This document shows, piece by piece, positions 9,110-18,738 of a stretch of DNA of 64,000 bases. A program made the position numbers and the translations under genes. How positions within the stretch are numbered: position 1 is the stretch's first letter; every line of letters starts with the position of its first letter. The DNA is from Dehalococcoidia bacterium. Its GTDB lineage: Bacteria; Chloroflexota; Dehalococcoidia; Lucifugimonadales; UBA3495. Where the stretch lies: positions 1-64,000 of the forward strand of contig JAJEIA010000022.1 in the NCBI GenBank assembly GCA_022823505.1, written 5' to 3'. The notes under the pieces were generated by a model. It saw only the letters and a list, made by a program, of their open reading frames with translations, made no database searches and was not told where the DNA came from.

Positions 9110-9946
9110 ATGGCCATCACCGTCGGCATGGGCGAGTTCATCTACGAATATCAACCGGAATGGCCGCGCCTGCCGGTGGGCCAGGGCTTCCGGGGCATCA
9201 GCGGCGTCGCCGTGGACAGTCAGGACCGGGTCTACGTGTTCCAGCGCCAGGGTCCGCCCGTCCTCGTATTCGACGGCGACGGCAACCCGGTGGCAGCATG
9301 GACCCGTCCCGACGGCGTGCCGGCCGACGCTCACCACATCCACATCGGCCCCGACGACTCCGTGTACCTGGTGGACCGGGACGCCCACCAGATCCTCAAG
9401 TACTCCGTCGACGGCGAGTTGCTGGCCTCAATCGGAACGCGTGACCGCGCGGCCCTTCAGGCCCCGTTCAACCACCCGGCCGACGTTTGCGTGGCCCCTT
9501 CCGGCGAGCTGTTTGTCGCCGACGGCTACGGCAATTCCTCCGTGCACCGGCTAGACGCCGACGGCTCCCTGATCGCCTCGTTTGGCAGCTCCGGCCGCGG
9601 CCCGGGCCAGTTCATCGTGCCCCACAGCATACGGGTTTCCGCCGACGGTCGGGTCTACGTCGCCGACCGCGAGAACAACCGCGTGCAAGTGTTCACCGTC
9701 GACGGCGAATTTCTCGACCAGTGGACCGACTTCAAATGCCCCATGGGCGTCCACATCGACGCCGACCAGCGGGTCTACGTCACCGACCAGGTGCCCCGCC
9801 TCAGCGTCCTGACCCTGGACGGGGAACTGCTGGCCCGAGGCCGCACCTTCGAGTACGCCCACCAGGTCTACACCGACTCCGTCGGCAACATCTACGGCGC
9901 CGACACATCCAACCAGCGCGTGCAGAAGCTCGTCAGGGTCCGGTAG
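9110..9946 (+). CDS. NHL-repeat 6-bladed propeller (peptidyl-hydroxyglycine-lyase-like)
   Basis: 278-residue beta-propeller built from NHL repeats, each with blocks like GVAVDSQDRVYVFQR or SIRVSADGRVYVADRENNR. This is the fold of peptidyl-alpha-hydroxyglycine alpha-amidating lyase and many bacterial streptogramin-lyase-like proteins. No signal peptide or membrane anchor is present, so it is presumably cytosolic; substrate or partner unknown. GGAGG (9098-9102) 7 nt before the ATG fixes the start. A TACAAT at 9064-9069 may serve as -10. A paralogue of similar architecture lies at 46185-47132, next to another SDR. Confidence 0.85.
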   Translation: MAITVGMGEFIYEYQPEWPRLPVGQGFRGISGVAVDSQDRVYVFQRQGPPVLVFDGDGNPVAAWTRPDGVPADAHHIHIGPDDSVYLVDRDAHQILKYSVDGELLASIGTRDRAALQAPFNHPADVCVAPSGELFVADGYGNSSVHRLDADGSLIASFGSSGRGPGQFIVPHSIRVSADGRVYVADRENNRVQVFTVDGEFLDQWTDFKCPMGVHIDADQRVYVTDQVPRLSVLTLDGELLARGRTFEYAHQVYTDSVGNIYGADTSNQRVQKLVRVR

Positions 9947-9994
9947 CCGGCGCCACAGCCTTTCGATACGCCAACCCGCAACAGGAGGCCCGCC

Positions 9995-11122
9995 TTGCGA
10001 TTCGCGGCGTTCACCACGGTGGCGGCATCCGCCGGCGAGGCCACCGATGCGGCCGGCTTCCTGGACAATCTGAGGCAGCAGACCGTGCTTGCGGAGGAAC
10101 TCGGGTTCGAGGCCATGTGGTTGGGTGAGCACCACTTCACACCGTTCGGCGTGGGCGATCTTCCCAATCCGATACTGCTGGGCGCGGACCTGGCCGCCCG
10201 CACCTCGCGGATCCGCATCGGCCAGATGGCAAACATCGCAACCTGGTGGCATCCCATACGGTTGGCCGAAGACCTGGCCATGCTGGACAATATGAGCGGA
10301 GGCCGCCTCGAAGTGGGGTTCGGACGCGGCATCTGGCCCTACGAGGGTCCCCAATTTCACCCCAACGCCGACCCTCGCAAGGACGCCGAGAACCGTGAGC
10401 TGTTCCAGGAAACGGTGGAGATAGTCCGCAAAATCTGGGCCGACCGGTATTTCGACCACCAGGGAAGCAACTACACCTTCCCCGCTCCCGATACCGTCTT
10501 CTCCCACCCGGCGCTGTCCTCCGATCCGGCTTGGCAGGAAGGCGACCGGGTGACCCGCCTGCGCGTAACCCCACGCCCCTACCAGGACCCGCATCCCCCG
10601 CTGTGGATGACCGTATCCACCGACCGCTCGGTGACCACCGCAGCTCAGATGGGGCTCAAAGCCTGTTACTGGCAGCCGCCGCCGCGGCGAATCCGCCAAC
10701 GCATGGCAATCTACGCCGCGGCGCGCACCAACCGGGAGGGACGTCCGTACGCATTGGGCGAAGACCAGGCCGTCATGCGGTCCACCTTCGTGGCGTCGTC
10801 AATGGAGGAAGCCCGGCGGGATGCCGAGGCCGCCATCATGTCGGCGTTCATATTCAATGACCCGTTCCGTGGTCGGCAGGTGTTCACCAACCCGGGCGAG
10901 GAACTGGATTCGGAGGTCAGGCTGGATTGGGACTTCCTGGAGCCCCGCACGCTGCTGGTGGGTTCCCCGGACAACATCTCCGAGAAGATCCAGGAACTGC
11001 GGGAGGTGTGCAACCTGGACTATTTGCTGGTGGAATTCGCCCACTCCGGCTTGCCGCAGCGCAAGATCCTGCGGAACCTGGAGAATTTCGCCACGAAGGT
11101 CATGCCCCGCTTCGCCGATTAG
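9995..11122 (+). CDS. LLM class flavin-dependent oxidoreductase
   Basis: Luciferase-like monooxygenase family, 375 residues, using F420 or reduced FMN to oxidise small organic substrates. Typical blocks are the early GFEAMWLGEHHF, then SRIRIGQM, LDNMSGGRLEVGFGRG (about 100-115) and a C-terminal VGSPDNISEKIQEL. The start is TTG at 9995 with AGGAGG (9983-9988) 6 nt upstream; there is no ATG nearby. It lies 48 nt behind the NHL gene and is likely co-transcribed. LLM enzymes are numerous in SAR202-type Chloroflexota, where they are proposed to attack recalcitrant organic matter; applying that here is inference. Confidence 0.9.
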   Translation: MRFAAFTTVAASAGEATDAAGFLDNLRQQTVLAEELGFEAMWLGEHHFTPFGVGDLPNPILLGADLAARTSRIRIGQMANIATWWHPIRLAEDLAMLDNMSGGRLEVGFGRGIWPYEGPQFHPNADPRKDAENRELFQETVEIVRKIWADRYFDHQGSNYTFPAPDTVFSHPALSSDPAWQEGDRVTRLRVTPRPYQDPHPPLWMTVSTDRSVTTAAQMGLKACYWQPPPRRIRQRMAIYAAARTNREGRPYALGEDQAVMRSTFVASSMEEARRDAEAAIMSAFIFNDPFRGRQVFTNPGEELDSEVRLDWDFLEPRTLLVGSPDNISEKIQELREVCNLDYLLVEFAHSGLPQRKILRNLENFATKVMPRFAD

Positions 11123-11153
11123 GTAGCTCCGGACCACCCGATATCGTGCGTAC

Positions 11154-12392
11154 CTAGCAGCAGATCATCCCGTACAGCGGTGCGCCCCGGGCCTGCTTGT
11201 CCCGAACCAGCAGGGTGCCCACCGTCGCGATAATAGACAGGGCAAGCATGAGCACGAATGCTCGGTCGTAGCTACCCCAGATGTCGAACGACAGGGCGCC
11301 GGCCAGGGCGCCAAGCCCGCCGCTGACCTGGTGCACGCCGGAGATGGTTCCGCTGACCCTACCCAACCGGTTGGTGCCGAAAATGTTGCCGGAGAACATC
11401 ACCGTCAGCGGCGCCGTCATCAGGAAGGTGAAGCCGTACAGCAGCGCGAAGATCATTACCGACGGTTGGCCCTGATTCAGGATGACCAGAGCGAAAATCC
11501 CGATGCGCATCACGAAGCAGAGCAGCGTCGGCCGTCCGGGTCCCAGTTTGTCAGCGAGATAGCCGGAGGCCATGACGCCCAGCAGGCCCATCACGCCCAT
11601 GAGCGCCAGCAGGTACCCCGCAACCACCGTGCCGATTCCCGTGTCCAGCGCGAATGCCACCACGTGCGTTTGCACGAAGAAGTCCTGAAAGCCGCAGATG
11701 GCGTAAACCACCAGGAGCAGCCAGAGCTGAACCGACGTGAGAAGCGGACCCTCTATCGCCTGTTCATCATGCTGTACCGCCGAAGCGCCGGTGGCCGGCG
11801 GTCCCGAGCTTGCGGGCGCTGCCCGGGCTGATCGTACCGCCACCATCACAATCGGCGCCAGGATCAACAGGTTGCCCAGGCCCAGCGCCGCGTAGGAAAG
11901 ACGCCAGCCGAACCGCACCAGTGACTGGGCCAACAACCCGACGATCACCAGTTGTCCGATGGCGTTGCCGGAGACCGCCACGCTGTTGGCAACGCCGCGC
12001 CGGTTCGGGAACCACCGGACGATCATGACGCTCACGATAGGATTGGACATGCCGGCGTTGCCCAGCGCGAAGACCACCCCGTACACCAGGAACAGCTGCC
12101 ACGGCGAGGATATGACGCTCATCAGGGCGAGGCCGACTGCGCCCACGACGGCTCCGATACCCATGATCCACCGGAGGTCGTAACGATCCGCCAGGCGGCC
12201 TACAAAGGGCATGGCCGCGGCGGAGACCAGCATGTACGCGGTGACGCCCAGCGACAACACCGAGCGGGACCACATGAGGTCCTCAACCATGGGTTTCAGC
12301 ATGAGCCCCAGGGCAGAGCGCGACCCGCCGTTGAAAAACAGGATCGCGAACCCAGTGCTCAGGATGATCCAGCGATAGTCAATCCGGCGCAT
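11154..12392 (-). CDS. MFS transporter
   Basis: 412-residue major facilitator with about twelve hydrophobic segments. There is a central hydrophilic loop (about 190-220, Ala/Ser/Pro-rich then acidic) between the two six-helix halves. The loop after TM2 carries GRLADRYDLRW, the MFS G-x-x-x-D-R-x-x-R signature. The closest look is to the monocarboxylate/oxalate-formate antiporter-like branch (ALGNAGMSNPIVSVMIVRWFPNRRGVANSVAVSG region), but the substrate cannot be assigned. It converges on the LLM gene, with 31 nt between stops, and points away from the fusion gene beyond a 200-nt gap. Confidence 0.88.
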   Translation of the reverse strand: MRRIDYRWIILSTGFAILFFNGGSRSALGLMLKPMVEDLMWSRSVLSLGVTAYMLVSAAAMPFVGRLADRYDLRWIMGIGAVVGAVGLALMSVISSPWQLFLVYGVVFALGNAGMSNPIVSVMIVRWFPNRRGVANSVAVSGNAIGQLVIVGLLAQSLVRFGWRLSYAALGLGNLLILAPIVMVAVRSARAAPASSGPPATGASAVQHDEQAIEGPLLTSVQLWLLLVVYAICGFQDFFVQTHVVAFALDTGIGTVVAGYLLALMGVMGLLGVMASGYLADKLGPGRPTLLCFVMRIGIFALVILNQGQPSVMIFALLYGFTFLMTAPLTVMFSGNIFGTNRLGRVSGTISGVHQVSGGLGALAGALSFDIWGSYDRAFVLMLALSIIATVGTLLVRDKQARGAPLYGMICC

Positions 12393-12594
12393 CGCGGCTC
12401 CGGTTGGTCAGGGTGGCCCACCGTAGCACTGCCGTTTTGCGGGAGTCAACGAACCGAGCGCGGGACCTTGCCCTGCCATTGACGGCTTACCGCAGCGCGC
12501 ATAACATCCGCGCAACCCGGAGCAAATCCCCCGCCATCCTCCGGCGGGCCAAACGTGCCTGCCTAACGGCTGACGGAACATCGCCAATGAGCGA

Positions 12595-15500
12595 ATGCGG
12601 ATGTTTGATACGGCGCTGAAAAAGAAGCGGGTCATCGGCATTCTGCTGCTGGCCGTCATCCTCGCCCTGTTCCTGGCCTTCAACCGCATCCCCAAGCTGG
12701 ACACGGTCGAGGCGGACCTGGCCGGGGTAAACGCTCCGCGCGCCGAGTGCTTCCAGGGATTTTGCATCAACCGGGAACCGGAAGCCGGTTTTTTCGAACG
12801 GTGGTGGGACTTCTCCACCAGCTACCTCAAGCTGGTAACGGTGGGAATGATTTTCGCGTTCCTCGCTGCCGGCATCACGGAAGTGTTCCTGTTCCCCAAT
12901 GGCGGCGGCTCCCGGCTCACCAGCGGCGGTATCAAGGGGGTCCTGCGCGGATTCGCCGTCGGCTCATCCATGAACCTGTGCTCCGCTTGCATTGTCCCCA
13001 TAGCATCCGCCTTTCGGAACCGCGGAGCCCCGGTGGAAACCGCCATCGCCATCACCCAGGGCTCCTCCACGCTGAACCTGCCGGCGCTGGTGATGGCCGC
13101 GCTGGTTTTCACGCCCATGCTCGCCAGCACGCGCATCGCGGTGAGCGTGGTCGGCGTCCTGTTGCTGGGGCCGCTGGTGGCACTCCTGCTGCGGCGGCAA
13201 CTCAGTTTCAGCGACGCCTTCAGGTTCGGTCGCGTGGACGGGGCGCCGCCGGAGTTTGCCACGTGGCGGGAAACCATCGGCACCGGCCTGAAGGACTGGT
13301 TGAAGTCCAGCCTGCGGTACCTGTGGCGCTTGGGGCCCGCAATGATCCTGGCGGGGTTCGCCGGCGGCCTGGTGATCCAGTTGATCACGCCCGAGACCGT
13401 CGCCGCCTACCTGGGCGACGATGTTTCGGGCATCGCCGTTGCCGCCACCCTGGGCATCCTCATCAACGTGCCGCTGCTGTTCGAGATCCCGCTGGTGGCC
13501 GTGCTGATGCTGGTGGGCATGGGCGCGGCGCCGGCGGCGGCGCTGCTGTTCGGCGCCGCGGCGGCCGGACCCTTCACCTTGTGGGGTCTGGCCCGGGTCA
13601 TGCCCAAGAAGGCGGTGGCCGCCTTTGCCGCGGGCACCTGGAGCCTGAGCATGGTCGGCGGCGTGGGCCTGCTGTTCATCGGCCCGTTCTTTCTCGACAA
13701 CTCCGATTCGCGCATCGTGTTCAGCTCGGACCGGGACGGTGACTACGAGATCTACTCGATGCATCCGGACGGGTCCGACGTGAAGCGGCTCACCAACAAC
13801 TCGGGCTACGACGACTTGCCGGCCTGGTCACCCGACGGGAAGAAGATCGCCTTTGTATCTGATCGCCACGGCAGCCCCGAGATCTACGTGATGAACTCGG
13901 ACGGTTCCCGCGTGCGACGCCTGACCGAGGACAACGGCCCGGACAACGCGCTGCCGGCCTGGTCTCCCGACGGCGGCCGCATCGCCTATTCCTCCGAGCG
14001 CGGCGGGAACCGGGAGATCTACGTGATGGACGCTGACGGCTCCCATCAGGTCAACCTGACCAACGACCCGGGGTACGATTCGTCCCCGCACTGGTCCCCG
14101 GACGGGCAGCGCATCGTGTTCAACTCCCGCCGGGACGGCAACCTGGAAATCTACGTGATGGATGCGGACGGTTCCAACCAGACGCGCCTGACCCGTAACG
14201 CCACGTCCGACGAGTTCCCCGCCTGGTCGCCCGACGGCTCGCGGATCGCTTTCTCCTCCAACCGGACCGGCCGCCGCGGCATCTACGTCATGGAACCGAA
14301 CGGCGACAATCCGGTCCAGATCACCGGCGACGCCTTCCGGGATTTCTGGCCTTCGTGGTCCCCCGATGGCTCCCGGATAACCTTCACCAGCGACCGGTAC
14401 GGCGCCCCGGAGATCATGGCAATGAACGCCGACGGGTCGCACCAGTCCAACCTGAGCGGCAACCCCGGCGCCGATGTCGGCGCGGCATGGGGACCGGGAG
14501 ACCTCCCTCCGGCCAGTTTCGAGGGCCCCCGGATCCTGGCCCTGGACCCCCCGACTGCCGCCACTACCGGTGGCAGCCTGGTGACCATCTCCGGCGACGG
14601 CCTGGTGGAACACAGCCGCGTCACCATCGGGGGAGTCGAAGCGGTGGTCGTGGAGTTCCTCGACTCCCACACGATCACCATAGAGGCTCCGCCTCACCCG
14701 GCCCGCAGCGTCGACGTGGCGATCACCAATCCCGACGGCCGAGCGGCCTCGCTGCCCCAGGGGTTCACCTATCGCCCGCCGGTCTTCACCGATTTGGCGC
14801 CTTCGGCCGGCGCCGATTTTCAGCATTTCCGGGACCCGGTGGACCGGATCCCGCTGGGCGCGGGCGTGGTCGTTTTCGACTTCAACAGCGACGGCCGGCA
14901 GGACATCTACGTTGCCTCCAAGCCTTCGTGGGGCGAATCGCCCGACCAGATCGACGGGGCCAACGCGTTGTATCGGAACAACGGTGACGGCACGTTCACC
15001 GATGTCGCCGCGCCGGCCGGCGTCGACGAACTCATGGGTCTGTCCAACGGGGGCTGCGCCGCCGACTATGACAACGAAGGCGACCAGGACCTCTTCGTTA
15101 CAAACTGGGGCACCAGCAAGCTGTTCCGCAACAACGGATCGGGAGCCTTCGTTGACGTGACGAACCACGCCGGCCTTGCCGACCCGGATCCCAGCTACCG
15201 GTCCATGGGCTGCGCCTGGGGGGATTACGACCGGGACGGACACCTCGACTTCGTCGTGGTCCGACACATGGAAGAGTCCGACATGGAAGCGCTGGACCTC
15301 CGGGTGTTCAACCTGGCGGTGCGTCCGTTGGGCCTGTTCCACAACAACGGCGACGGTACGTTCACCGAGGTTTCGCACCTGTTGGGAGACAGCAAATCGC
15401 CCGGCAAAATCCCCGGAGAGTTCGGCAGCCTGTGGGGCGCCGGGTTCCAGCCGGGCTGGATCGACTTTGACAACGACGGCGACCCCGATCTCTACGTGGT

Positions 15501-16392
15501 GAACGACTTCGGCCGGGACGTCCAGCCCAACGTCCTGTGGCGCAACGACGGCCCGGATGATGGCGGCGGATGGCAGTTTAACGACATCTCCCGCGACTCC
15601 CGGGCCGACCTGGCAATGTTCGGCATGGGGTTGGCGGTGGCCGATTACGATCTCGACGGCAACTTTGACCTCTACGTGACCAACATCGAGGACAACGTCC
15701 TGCTGAGAAACAACGGCGACGGGCTCACCTTCACCGAAACCGCAGCCGACGCCGAGGTGGGACTGGGCGCCTTCCAAAGGCGACAGCGGGTCAGTTGGGG
15801 CACGGTGTTCTTCGACTACGATAACGACGGGTGGGAGGACCTCTACGTAGCCAGCGGTTACCTGGACAGCGATCCGTTCACCAACCACCGGCGTCAGCCC
15901 AACCTGCTGCTGCGCAACACCGGACAGTCCACGTTTGAGGACGTGTCTTCGGTCAGCGGCGCCGACGACCGCGGTGTCGGCCGGGGTGTGGCCTACGCCG
16001 ATTTCAACAACGATGGCTGCCTGGACCTGTACGTGGCCAACATGGGCCTGGCCGGGGAAGAAGCCCAGAGCGCCCGCCTATTTCAGAACAGCTGCGCGTG
16101 GAACGCCAACTGGCTCGGGGTACGAACCGTGGGTACGCTGAGCAACCGTGACGGCATCGGAGCCCGAATCACCGTGGTCGCGAACGGCCGCACTCAAATC
16201 AGGGAGATCGCCGCCGGCTCCAGCAACAAGAGCCAGAACATGCTGCCGGCGCATTTCGGCCTGGGCTCAGCCGAAAAGGTGGATACTCTGGAAATTAGCT
16301 GGCCCAGCGGGATCGTGCAGACCATGCACGATGTGCCTCCCAATCAGCAACTGACGGTCGTCGAGGATACGCAGTCCGGGCTGGGAAGGTAG
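12595..16392 (+). CDS. permease fused to PD40, IPT/TIG, VCBS/FG-GAP and ASPIC/UnbV domains
   Basis: A single uninterrupted 1265-residue reading frame. Residues 1-370 are a membrane permease of the COG0701/ArsP-like (DUF318) family, with multiple helices, the signature LCSACIVPIASAFRNRG and the following STLNLPAL. Residues 371-640 hold six TolB-type PD40 repeats, each with a WSPDG core and an EIYVMN/D-DGS-like blade. Residues about 643-728 are an IPT/TIG Ig-like domain. About 735-1150 are FG-GAP/VCBS propeller repeats with D-x-D-x-DG calcium loops such as DFNSDGRQD and DYDRDGHLD. About 1170-1262 are an ASPIC/UnbV domain (ISWPSGIVQ). The C-terminal 900 residues should lie outside the cell. The usual permease substrates (metalloid or organic arsenic in relatives) are not proven for this protein. 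No strong Shine-Dalgarno precedes ATG 12595. Confidence 0.85.
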   Translation: MRMFDTALKKKRVIGILLLAVILALFLAFNRIPKLDTVEADLAGVNAPRAECFQGFCINREPEAGFFERWWDFSTSYLKLVTVGMIFAFLAAGITEVFLFPNGGGSRLTSGGIKGVLRGFAVGSSMNLCSACIVPIASAFRNRGAPVETAIAITQGSSTLNLPALVMAALVFTPMLASTRIAVSVVGVLLLGPLVALLLRRQLSFSDAFRFGRVDGAPPEFATWRETIGTGLKDWLKSSLRYLWRLGPAMILAGFAGGLVIQLITPETVAAYLGDDVSGIAVAATLGILINVPLLFEIPLVAVLMLVGMGAAPAAALLFGAAAAGPFTLWGLARVMPKKAVAAFAAGTWSLSMVGGVGLLFIGPFFLDNSDSRIVFSSDRDGDYEIYSMHPDGSDVKRLTNNSGYDDLPAWSPDGKKIAFVSDRHGSPEIYVMNSDGSRVRRLTEDNGPDNALPAWSPDGGRIAYSSERGGNREIYVMDADGSHQVNLTNDPGYDSSPHWSPDGQRIVFNSRRDGNLEIYVMDADGSNQTRLTRNATSDEFPAWSPDGSRIAFSSNRTGRRGIYVMEPNGDNPVQITGDAFRDFWPSWSPDGSRITFTSDRYGAPEIMAMNADGSHQSNLSGNPGADVGAAWGPGDLPPASFEGPRILALDPPTAATTGGSLVTISGDGLVEHSRVTIGGVEAVVVEFLDSHTITIEAPPHPARSVDVAITNPDGRAASLPQGFTYRPPVFTDLAPSAGADFQHFRDPVDRIPLGAGVVVFDFNSDGRQDIYVASKPSWGESPDQIDGANALYRNNGDGTFTDVAAPAGVDELMGLSNGGCAADYDNEGDQDLFVTNWGTSKLFRNNGSGAFVDVTNHAGLADPDPSYRSMGCAWGDYDRDGHLDFVVVRHMEESDMEALDLRVFNLAVRPLGLFHNNGDGTFTEVSHLLGDSKSPGKIPGEFGSLWGAGFQPGWIDFDNDGDPDLYVVNDFGRDVQPNVLWRNDGPDDGGGWQFNDISRDSRADLAMFGMGLAVADYDLDGNFDLYVTNIEDNVLLRNNGDGLTFTETAADAEVGLGAFQRRQRVSWGTVFFDYDNDGWEDLYVASGYLDSDPFTNHRRQPNLLLRNTGQSTFEDVSSVSGADDRGVGRGVAYADFNNDGCLDLYVANMGLAGEEAQSARLFQNSCAWNANWLGVRTVGTLSNRDGIGARITVVANGRTQIREIAAGSSNKSQNMLPAHFGLGSAEKVDTLEISWPSGIVQTMHDVPPNQQLTVVEDTQSGLGR

Positions 16393-16471
16393 CGGTTTTC
16401 CGTCATTCAAGTGCCGCGTGTGGTGGGAAGCATCGTGGCCTGCGGCGGCGCCTTCCCCGGCATTGATGCTA

Positions 16472-16499
16472 TTGACATGAGTCGCGGTGCTAGTATACA
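16472..16499 (+). promoter_or_regulatory. candidate strong promoter of the ABC import operon
   Basis: A perfect TTGACA (16472-16477) and TATACA (16494-16499) are separated by 16 nt. A start near 16506 would leave a leader of about 300 nt before the binding-protein ATG. Confidence 0.55.
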
Positions 16500-16803
16500 G
16501 TCCGCCTACTTTACGAATAGGCTCCGGTTCGTTGCAACTTGTTACGGTACACGACAGACAGTTGTATGCCAATGGTCGTAATTCGTAAAGTCGTCGACGT
16601 TATCCAACTCCCGCAAGCGAATTCTATACGCGTTTCCGCATATGAAACGACGAGGTGCAACACCCATTTCAAAATCACCGACTAAATCCGCAACCAGATG
16701 AAAGAGCCAGGTTGATCATTGGCTCGGGCTTCAGGAAAAGATGGAGGATATGCGTCCTGATCCAAGGTCACGGACGCGACAAGCACAGTCTGGAGGTCTG
16801 GTA
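16500..16803 (+). other. non-coding leader / gap before the ABC binding protein
   Basis: No gene is seen between 16393 and 16803. Two small hairpins can be drawn: ACGAA paired with TTCGT early in the leader, and GAGCCA (16704-16709) with TGGCTC (16720-16725). No known riboswitch class is recognised. GGAGG at 16792-16796 serves the next gene. Confidence 0.35.
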
Positions 16804-18621
16804 ATGAACCGCTACGGAACGAAGATTCAATCAGCGTTGATGCTCTTACCAGCGCTGCTGCTGCTGACATTCGTCGCAGCGTGTGGAGGCGCCGAAGCTC
16901 CGGCGGAAACCGCCCAGCCCGCTGCCGCGCAGCCGGCATCCGGGGGAGCCCCGGCCGCCGCGGCGCAGCCCACCGCCATGCCCGCGTCCCAGGATCAGCC
17001 CAGCGGCAACGTGGTGGATGAGGGTCAGTTGCCGACGGAAAAGATCATCCTGGGGCTGATCACGCCCATTGACGACACCGTAGTACCATGGCAGGGCGGT
17101 GTGGACTTCGTGTACCAGCACAGCCCGTTCATGGAATACCTGGTACAGCTCGATCCCTACACCAGCGAATGGATCCCCATGCTGGCAAAATCGTGGGAGA
17201 TGAACGCCACCGGTGACGTTTGGACCTTCGAACTGGAGCAGGGAATCCAATTCCACCGTGGATTTGGTGAGTTCACCGCCGCAGACGTGGAGCACAGTTT
17301 CAAGCTCACCTGCCAGAAGGGCACCCGGGCCAGCTACAAGGGCGGCATCTGCAACGTTGACTACGTTGAGACCCTGGACCCCTACAACATCCGGGTCCAC
17401 ATGGTGAAGCCCTCCGCAGAGTACCTGTTCTACGCCGCAGAGTCTGCGGGCAACATGATTTACAGCAAGGCTCAGTGCGACGGGGCCGGCGGGTTCGACG
17501 ATGCTGAGAACATCGCCAGCGAGGGCTGCACCAACGAGTACTACGAGAACCTGGCCGGTACCGGACCGTATCAGTACGACGGCCGCGTCCCCGAAGTTCA
17601 CGTGGACTACTCGCTGGCGTTCCCGGACGGCCACTGGCGGCATGACCCGGTCTACCCCGAAATGCGCAACACCTGGGTGCTGGAAGAGTCCACTCGACTG
17701 GCCCAGTTCCGCGCCGAGGAGACACACATGACCGAGGTCAACCGGGACCTGGGCGACAAGCTGGAGGCGGAGGAAGACGGGAAGTTCAAGATCATCCCCA
17801 GCACCGGCCCCGCCCAGCAGACGGCCTTCCGTTTCGGCGGCATGTTCTACGGCGACGCCGAGAACTACGACCCCGACTTCCCGGTGACCGCGCCGGGCGA
17901 AATCGGGATCAAGGTGCGCAAGGCGCTGAACAAGGCCGTGGACCGCGAGACCTTCAAGGAGGAACTCTACAAGGGCCGCGTCTGGGACTCCAAGGTGCAC
18001 GCTTTCCATCCCACCCTGACGGCTTGGAATACCAAGTGGGACGATGACTGGGAGGAGGAGTACGGCTACGACCTGGAGGCGTCCAAGCAACTCCTGGCTG
18101 AGGCCGGCTACCCCGAAGGGTTCAAGATCACGGTTCCGATGTACCCCTTCCCCGGCGCCCCTGAACTTCCCCAGATCGCCCAGTTCATGCAGCTGGCCTG
18201 GGCGGAGATCGGAGTGGAACTGGAACTCCGCGACGAGGACCGCGCAGCCGTGGTTGCCCGGCGCCGGAACAAGGCGAACCACGAAACGGCCCTGGCGACC
18301 ACGCCTTCCTTCAAGGCGGTGGAAGCGCAGATCATGCTGTTCAACACTCCCAAGGAAGACGGCGGTGTGGTCTTCATGTACGAGACTGCCGAGCTCCAGG
18401 AGCTCTACCATGAGCTTCAGGTCACCGTGGACCCGGTTGAACGCGAAAAGGTGCTGTACCAGATCGGCGATATCAAGTTCTACCATCACGAATGGATACC
18501 GCTCTTCTGGGTGCCCATCGAGACGATCGTGAACACCGAATACATCTGCGGATGGCCCTTCCCAGGCTGGGAGGGTGGCGACCTGGGCAGCAACGAGTTG
18601 ATCGAGGGTCCGCCTTGCTGA
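16804..18621 (+). CDS. ABC transporter substrate-binding lipoprotein, family 5
   Basis: 605-residue extracytoplasmic solute-binding protein of the peptide/nickel/opine family (SBP_bac_5). A lipoprotein signal peptide ends in VAAC (Cys about 28) and is followed by an Ala/Pro/Gln-rich tether to about residue 75. The core shows family blocks: SWEMNATGDVWTFELEQGIQFH, then KAVDRETFKEELYKGR and the C-terminal HHEWIPLFWVP. ATG 16804 is chosen over 16741 because GGAGG sits 7 nt before it and the signal peptide follows directly. The ligand is not known; the family carries oligopeptides, metals, glycosides and opines. It is the first gene of an operon with two permeases. Confidence 0.93.
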   Translation: MNRYGTKIQSALMLLPALLLLTFVAACGGAEAPAETAQPAAAQPASGGAPAAAAQPTAMPASQDQPSGNVVDEGQLPTEKIILGLITPIDDTVVPWQGGVDFVYQHSPFMEYLVQLDPYTSEWIPMLAKSWEMNATGDVWTFELEQGIQFHRGFGEFTAADVEHSFKLTCQKGTRASYKGGICNVDYVETLDPYNIRVHMVKPSAEYLFYAAESAGNMIYSKAQCDGAGGFDDAENIASEGCTNEYYENLAGTGPYQYDGRVPEVHVDYSLAFPDGHWRHDPVYPEMRNTWVLEESTRLAQFRAEETHMTEVNRDLGDKLEAEEDGKFKIIPSTGPAQQTAFRFGGMFYGDAENYDPDFPVTAPGEIGIKVRKALNKAVDRETFKEELYKGRVWDSKVHAFHPTLTAWNTKWDDDWEEEYGYDLEASKQLLAEAGYPEGFKITVPMYPFPGAPELPQIAQFMQLAWAEIGVELELRDEDRAAVVARRRNKANHETALATTPSFKAVEAQIMLFNTPKEDGGVVFMYETAELQELYHELQVTVDPVEREKVLYQIGDIKFYHHEWIPLFWVPIETIVNTEYICGWPFPGWEGGDLGSNELIEGPPC

Positions 18622-18656
18622 TCCCCCGGACAGTCTGACCAATAGCCGGTTTGAAA

Positions 18657-18692
18657 GCGCCGCGACTGCCGGGGAACCGACGGTCGCGGTGC
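18657..18692 (+). promoter_or_regulatory. intercistronic hairpin
   Basis: GCGCCGCGAC (18657-18666) pairs with GTCGCGGTGC (18683-18692), ten pairs with one G-U. It lies between binding protein and first permease. Such hairpins often protect the upstream mRNA and so favour binding protein over permease; that role is inferred. Confidence 0.4.
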
Positions 18693-18738
18693 GTGAATTG
18701 GAAATAACCACGACTGAACCCCGGGGCAGGAGTTAGGG

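Noticed and set aside
13700-14500. Possible tandem DNA repeat or CRISPR-like array
   Set aside because: The periodicity is of protein blades (PD40), the DNA units vary in sequence and are all coding; no conserved spacer-repeat structure exists here or elsewhere in the window.
13828-15888. 686-residue open frame on the minus strand opposite the permease/propeller fusion
   Set aside because: It is the antisense of repeated D-x-D-G and WSPDG codons in a GC-rich gene; its Val/His/Gly-rich sequence shows no family motif, while the plus strand has clear domains.
16500-16803. Known riboswitch in the ABC operon leader
   Set aside because: Only small simple hairpins are seen, with no conserved core of cobalamin, SAM, TPP or other common classes.
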